Positions 60,725 through 64,000 of a stretch of 64,000 bases of DNA are shown one piece after another (positions within the stretch are counted from its first letter, which is position 1; the number at the start of each line of letters is the position of its first letter). Made by a program: the position numbers and the translations under genes. Under the pieces are notes generated by a model. That model made no database searches and was not told the DNA's origin. It saw only the letters and a list, made by a program, of their open reading frames with translations. Source of the DNA: Ga0077555 sp050187415 (lineage in GTDB: Bacteria > Pseudomonadota > Alphaproteobacteria > Rhizobiales > Hyphomicrobiaceae); contig JBFWXN010000015.1 of NCBI GenBank assembly GCA_050187415.1, positions 22,886 through 86,885 on the forward strand. The letters run 5' to 3'.

Positions 60725-62287
60725 TCAACCGTTGCCGCGCCGTGCTCGACCCGCAAAGCGTACGGCCTCCTCGGCGGCGCGGAACAGCGCCCGAGCCTTG
60801 ATCACGCACTCGTTCTGCTCTTCCGCCGGTACGCTGTCGGCGACGATGCCAGCGCCGGCTTGCACGTACATGCGCCCATCCTTGACCAGCGCGGTGCGCA
60901 GCACGATGCACGTGTCCATGTTGCCGTCGGCGGAGAAGTAGCCGACGCAACCTGCGTAGGGTCCGCGCTTCTCCTTCTCCAACTCGTCGATAATCTCCAT
61001 CGCCCGCACCTTTGGGGCGCCCGAGAGCGTGCCCGCAGGGAATCCCGCCATGAGCGCGTCGATGGCATCGAACCGCGGGTCGAGTTCGCCGTTCACCGTC
61101 GAGGATAGGTGCATGACCTGGCTGTAGCGCTCGACATCGAAGCTCGACGCCACTTCGACCGTTCCGATCCTGGCGACGCGTCCGACGTCGTTGCGGCCGA
61201 GGTCGAGCAACATCAGGTGCTCGGCCCGTTCTTTCGGATCGGCCACGAGCTCCGCCTCCAGCCGGCGATCTTCCGCTGGGGTGGCACCGCGCCCCCGGGT
61301 ACCGGCCAGCGGGCGTATCGTGACGCGGCCGTCCCTTGCCCGGACGAGAATTTCTGGGCTCGAGCCGACCAGTGCGAAGTCGCCGAAGTCGAGATGAAAC
61401 AGGAATGGCGAGGGATTGGTCCGGCGCAGGGCCCGGTAGAGCGAAAACGCCGGCAGCGTAAATGGCGCCGAGAAGCGCTGCGAAACGACGATCTGGAACG
61501 CATCGCCCGCCGCGATGTAGTCCTTGCAACGGTCCACCATGCCGAGATAGTCCGCAGCAGGGGTGTTCGAGACGGGCTCTGGCGCTTCGAGGGGCGCGAA
61601 GGGCGCGGCACCGTGGGGCACCGGGTCGTCGAGCATGCGCACCGTGCGCGCCAGGCGGGCGATCGCCGCCTTGCGCGCCGCCGCCGCCGAGACGCCCGGC
61701 CGCGGAAAGACCGACGTGGCCACGGTCATTTCGTCCTTCACCGCGTCGAAGATGACCATGACGGTCGGCCGGATCAGGATCGCGTCGGGGACGCCGAGCA
61801 CGTCTGGGGGCACGGCGGGCAGGTTCTCGACCAGGCGCACCGTGTCGTAGCCCATGTATCCGAACACGCCGGCGGCCATGGGTGGCAGCTCCGCCGGCAG
61901 CTCGATCCGCGAGCGCTCGAGCAGGGCCCGCAACGAGGCGAGCGGCGGTTGGGTCTCGGCGACGAAGGCGCCAGGGTCATCCAGTGGCCGCGTATTGATC
62001 TCGGCTCGATCGCCGAAGGCTTTCCAGACGATATCGGGTTCGAGGCCGATGATCGAGTAGCGCCCGCGAACAGCGCCCCCCTCGACGGATTCCAGAAGGA
62101 AGCTCATCGGGCGCCCGTGAGCCAGCTTCAGCATGGCGGAGACGGGGGTCTCCAGATCAGCCACCAGTCGCGCCCACACGACCCCCGGACGCCCCTCGTC
62201 GTAGGTTCGCGTGAACGTGTCGCTCGAAGGTTCGACATCGAACGCCGGTTCCATCAGGTCGGCGGGCGTGCTTGGCTCGGTGGTCAC
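60725..62287 (-). CDS. trpE: Anthranilate synthase component I
   Basis: A 520-residue TrpE that converts chorismate to anthranilate in tryptophan synthesis, with ammonia supplied by TrpG. N-terminal domain: TPVSAMLKLAHGRPMSFLLE, SVEGGAVRGRYSIIGLEPDI, and FGYMGYDTVRLVENLP near residue 145. Chorismate-binding domain: IAAGDAFQIVVSQRFS, PSPFLFHLDFGDFALVGSSP, TIRPLAGTRGRG, LMLLDLGRNDVGRVARIG, FPAGTLSGAPKVRAMEIIDE and VQAGAGIVADSVPAEEQNEC. The GTG at 62287 has GGGAAGGA at a good distance and is preferred over a TTG at 62311. It follows ppiD by 52 bases. No trpG, trpD or trpC follows; the next gene is sciP on the other strand. Confidence 0.95.
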   Translation of the reverse strand: MTTEPSTPADLMEPAFDVEPSSDTFTRTYDEGRPGVVWARLVADLETPVSAMLKLAHGRPMSFLLESVEGGAVRGRYSIIGLEPDIVWKAFGDRAEINTRPLDDPGAFVAETQPPLASLRALLERSRIELPAELPPMAAGVFGYMGYDTVRLVENLPAVPPDVLGVPDAILIRPTVMVIFDAVKDEMTVATSVFPRPGVSAAAARKAAIARLARTVRMLDDPVPHGAAPFAPLEAPEPVSNTPAADYLGMVDRCKDYIAAGDAFQIVVSQRFSAPFTLPAFSLYRALRRTNPSPFLFHLDFGDFALVGSSPEILVRARDGRVTIRPLAGTRGRGATPAEDRRLEAELVADPKERAEHLMLLDLGRNDVGRVARIGTVEVASSFDVERYSQVMHLSSTVNGELDPRFDAIDALMAGFPAGTLSGAPKVRAMEIIDELEKEKRGPYAGCVGYFSADGNMDTCIVLRTALVKDGRMYVQAGAGIVADSVPAEEQNECVIKARALFRAAEEAVRFAGRARRGNG

Positions 62288-62339
62288 GTCTCGTCCTTCC
62301 CGGACTGGCAAATGGTTACGCCGGCGCGTGCAGGCGCCA

Positions 62340-64000
62340 TCATTGGGGCTGGTCCAGGCCGACTGCGCGCTTGTAGACGGCGTCGTGAAGCTGCACCCCC
62401 TGACGCGTGCGAAGCGCGGAGACGAAGGTCTGCAACGTATCGCGTTGCAGCTCCTGACCGAGCTCTTTGCGCACGGCTTCCATCTGTGCCGGGGTGGGCT
62501 CAGGCGCAGGCGTGACCTCGCTCACCACCATCACGATGCGGGTCTTGTCGTCGGCGCTCGCCGCGGTGGCGGCCCCTCCTTTTGGCAACGTGAAGGCGAC
62601 GCGCGCGGCTGCCTGTGAGAGCCCGGTCGGCGCGCTTGCCCGCTTGAACGCCGAGGTCGCCTTTATCTCGAGACCCAGTTCCGTAGCGATGCTCTCCAGG
62701 GAGGCGCCGGCCTTGATCCGGTCGACGAGATCCTGCGCCGCCTTGTTCAGCGCTGTGCGCTTCTCGCGGGCGACCCAGAGCTTTTCGACATCGGCCTTGA
62801 CCGCGTCGAACGGCTTTGTCACGGCAGGCTTGACGTCGGTCACCTCGATCCAGGCCTCACCGCCATCGGTCAGCGTGATAGGATCGCGCGGTGTCAGGGC
62901 GTCGCCTTCGAAGGCCGAAGCGATGAAGCGGTTGGCGTCGGGGTGCGACAGCGCCGGCTTGCCGTCGGGGCTCATGCCCTTCGCGTCGACGCTCGTCGCT
63001 TCGAGCAGCTTGAGGTTCAACTCGGTGGCGATCGCCTTCAGTTTCGCCGTCGCGTCCGTTGCGCCCAGTTTGTCCTCGATCTCATCGCGCAACTTTCCGA
63101 CGAGATCGTGCGACTTCTGCTCCTCGAGGCTCTTGCGAACGTCAGCCTTGACTTCGTCGAAGGTCCGGGTCTTGCCGGGCTCGATCTCCGACACCCTCAG
63201 CAGCAGCCATCCGCCGCGCACCTGAACCGGGTCCGATACCTTGTTCAGCGGCAGCTCGAAGGCGACTTTGGCAAAATTGACGTCGGAAATTTCTCGCCGT
63301 GCGATAAGGCCCTGATCGAGGCGCCCTTGCGCCCCGTTCGCTTCGAGTGCCGCGAGCAGGAAGCTCTTGCCGCCTTCGATGGCTTTTTTCTCGCCTTCGG
63401 CCTCTTCCTTCGTTGGGTAGGAGATCTGCTGGATGCGGCGGCGCTCCGGAATGTTCCAGGACTCGCGAGCCTCGTCCCATGCCTTCCGCACGTCCTCGTC
63501 CGTCACCTTGGAGCGTTCTTTCAGGATATCGGACGTAAGCAGCAGCACCGCTATTGTACGCCGCTCGGGCTCGGCGAAGGCTGTCTTCTGTGTCTCGTAG
63601 AGGGACTTGAGGGCCTTTTCGTCCGCTTCGCCCGGGTTCGGCACCTTGTCGGGATCGAGGGTGATGTAACGGACCGTGCGCGTTTCGTCGCGGAAGCGAT
63701 ACATGATGTCGGCCAACGCGTCGGGCGCAGCGATGCCGGCCACCAGCGCACCGGAAATCTGCCCACGGATCTCGTTGTTGCGGCGCTCCGTGAAATAGCC
63801 CTGCTCGGTGAAGCCTGCCTGCCGGATGCGCTCGTTGAAGATGGCGCGGCTGAAGGTCTTGTCGGGTCCCTGGAACGCGGGATCGTCGCGGATCATGTCG
63901 GCGACGGCCTGATCGGAGAGCCTCATGCCGAGGTCGCTTGCGAAATTGCTGATGGCCGCGCTGTTGACGAGTTCTCCGAGGACCGCCGCGTCGATACCGA
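62340..64000 (-). CDS. ppiD: Peptidyl-prolyl isomerase PpiD/SurA-type periplasmic chaperone (5' partial)
   Basis: The frame continues to the right edge, so the N-terminal membrane anchor is missing; about 553 codons are visible. The first readable part (AAVLGELVNSAAISNFASDLG, then MRLSDQAVADMIRDDPAFQG and FSRAIFNERIRQAGFTEQGY) is the SurA-like helical region. A parvulin-type domain comes next at about 160-275 of the visible part (WNIPERRRIQQISYPTKEEA, LIARREISDVNFAKVAFELP, VRGGWLLLRVSEIEPGKTRT), and a long helical C-terminus follows. These proteins help outer-membrane and periplasmic proteins fold. It lies directly upstream of trpE, an arrangement known in Rhizobiales-like genomes. Confidence 0.92.
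   Translation of the reverse strand, partial: GIDAAVLGELVNSAAISNFASDLGMRLSDQAVADMIRDDPAFQGPDKTFSRAIFNERIRQAGFTEQGYFTERRNNEIRGQISGALVAGIAAPDALADIMYRFRDETRTVRYITLDPDKVPNPGEADEKALKSLYETQKTAFAEPERRTIAVLLLTSDILKERSKVTDEDVRKAWDEARESWNIPERRRIQQISYPTKEEAEGEKKAIEGGKSFLLAALEANGAQGRLDQGLIARREISDVNFAKVAFELPLNKVSDPVQVRGGWLLLRVSEIEPGKTRTFDEVKADVRKSLEEQKSHDLVGKLRDEIEDKLGATDATAKLKAIATELNLKLLEATSVDAKGMSPDGKPALSHPDANRFIASAFEGDALTPRDPITLTDGGEAWIEVTDVKPAVTKPFDAVKADVEKLWVAREKRTALNKAAQDLVDRIKAGASLESIATELGLEIKATSAFKRASAPTGLSQAAARVAFTLPKGGAATAASADDKTRIVMVVSEVTPAPEPTPAQMEAVRKELGQELQRDTLQTFVSALRTRQGVQLHDAVYKRAVGLDQPQ

Noticed and set aside
1..64000. CRISPR arrays, tRNA/rRNA genes, insertion sequences and attachment sites.
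   Set aside because: No direct repeat arrays, no transposase or integrase frames and no cloverleaf-like sequences were seen. The deletion scar at 51.9 kb has no flanking insertion sequence.

Overview
The window is GC-rich and reads as the chromosome of an alphaproteobacterium, most likely in the Hyphomicrobiales. The main markers are SciP, the CtrA inhibitor found in Alphaproteobacteria; a NasS/NasT-controlled assimilatory nitrate cluster; a branched-chain 2-oxoacid dehydrogenase operon with E1 split in two genes; and a PpiD-TrpE pair. I see no rRNA, tRNA, insertion sequence, prophage or CRISPR array. Coding density is high and genes often overlap by 4 bases (ATGA/GTGA). The genus cannot be named from the sequence alone.

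Layout. 1-5428 (minus): an M48-like protein without its zinc ligands, followed 6 bases later by a very large superfamily 1 helicase with a degenerate kinase-like N-terminus. The helicase runs off the left edge. This pair is the best candidate for a defence-type or otherwise undescribed system. 5606-14668: a DUF35-thiolase fusion, a NUDIX hydrolase, a PiT phosphate transporter, two class III CoA-transferases and ethanolamine ammonia-lyase EutBC. 14690-20863: a CDP-alcohol phosphatidyltransferase, then the complete bkd operon (E1 alpha, E1 beta, E2, E3). 20901-24526: a small membrane protein and bifunctional proline oxidase PutA.

24542-36698 looks like a uptake-and-breakdown locus for a nitrogen-containing cyclic compound: HyuA/HyuB face a divergent five-gene peptide/opine-type ABC transporter operon that ends in a short-chain dehydrogenase, with a second dehydrogenase and a cyclic-imidase-like CE4 hydrolase next to it. 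36750-41985 holds a CoA-ligase, a DsbA-like isomerase, an esterase, an enoyl-CoA hydratase and a glutamine-amidotransferase-like hydrolase. 42132-44384 is a lone molybdenum hydroxylase large subunit.

44554-54373 (minus) is the nitrate assimilation regulon, in transcription order nasT, nasS, a leader with a sigma-54 promoter and a long attenuator hairpin, a wrecked nrt transporter, nirB, nirD, nasA, cysG. The transporter has been reduced to the NrtA N-terminus joined to the C-terminus of its ATPase, so nrtB and most of two other genes are gone, while the regulatory leader and the enzymes look intact. 54474-64000: a 1090-residue membrane protein of unknown role, a secreted thioredoxin-like protein, an aldo/keto reductase, a small helical protein, sciP with a recognisable promoter, trpE without an adjacent trpG, and ppiD running off the right edge.
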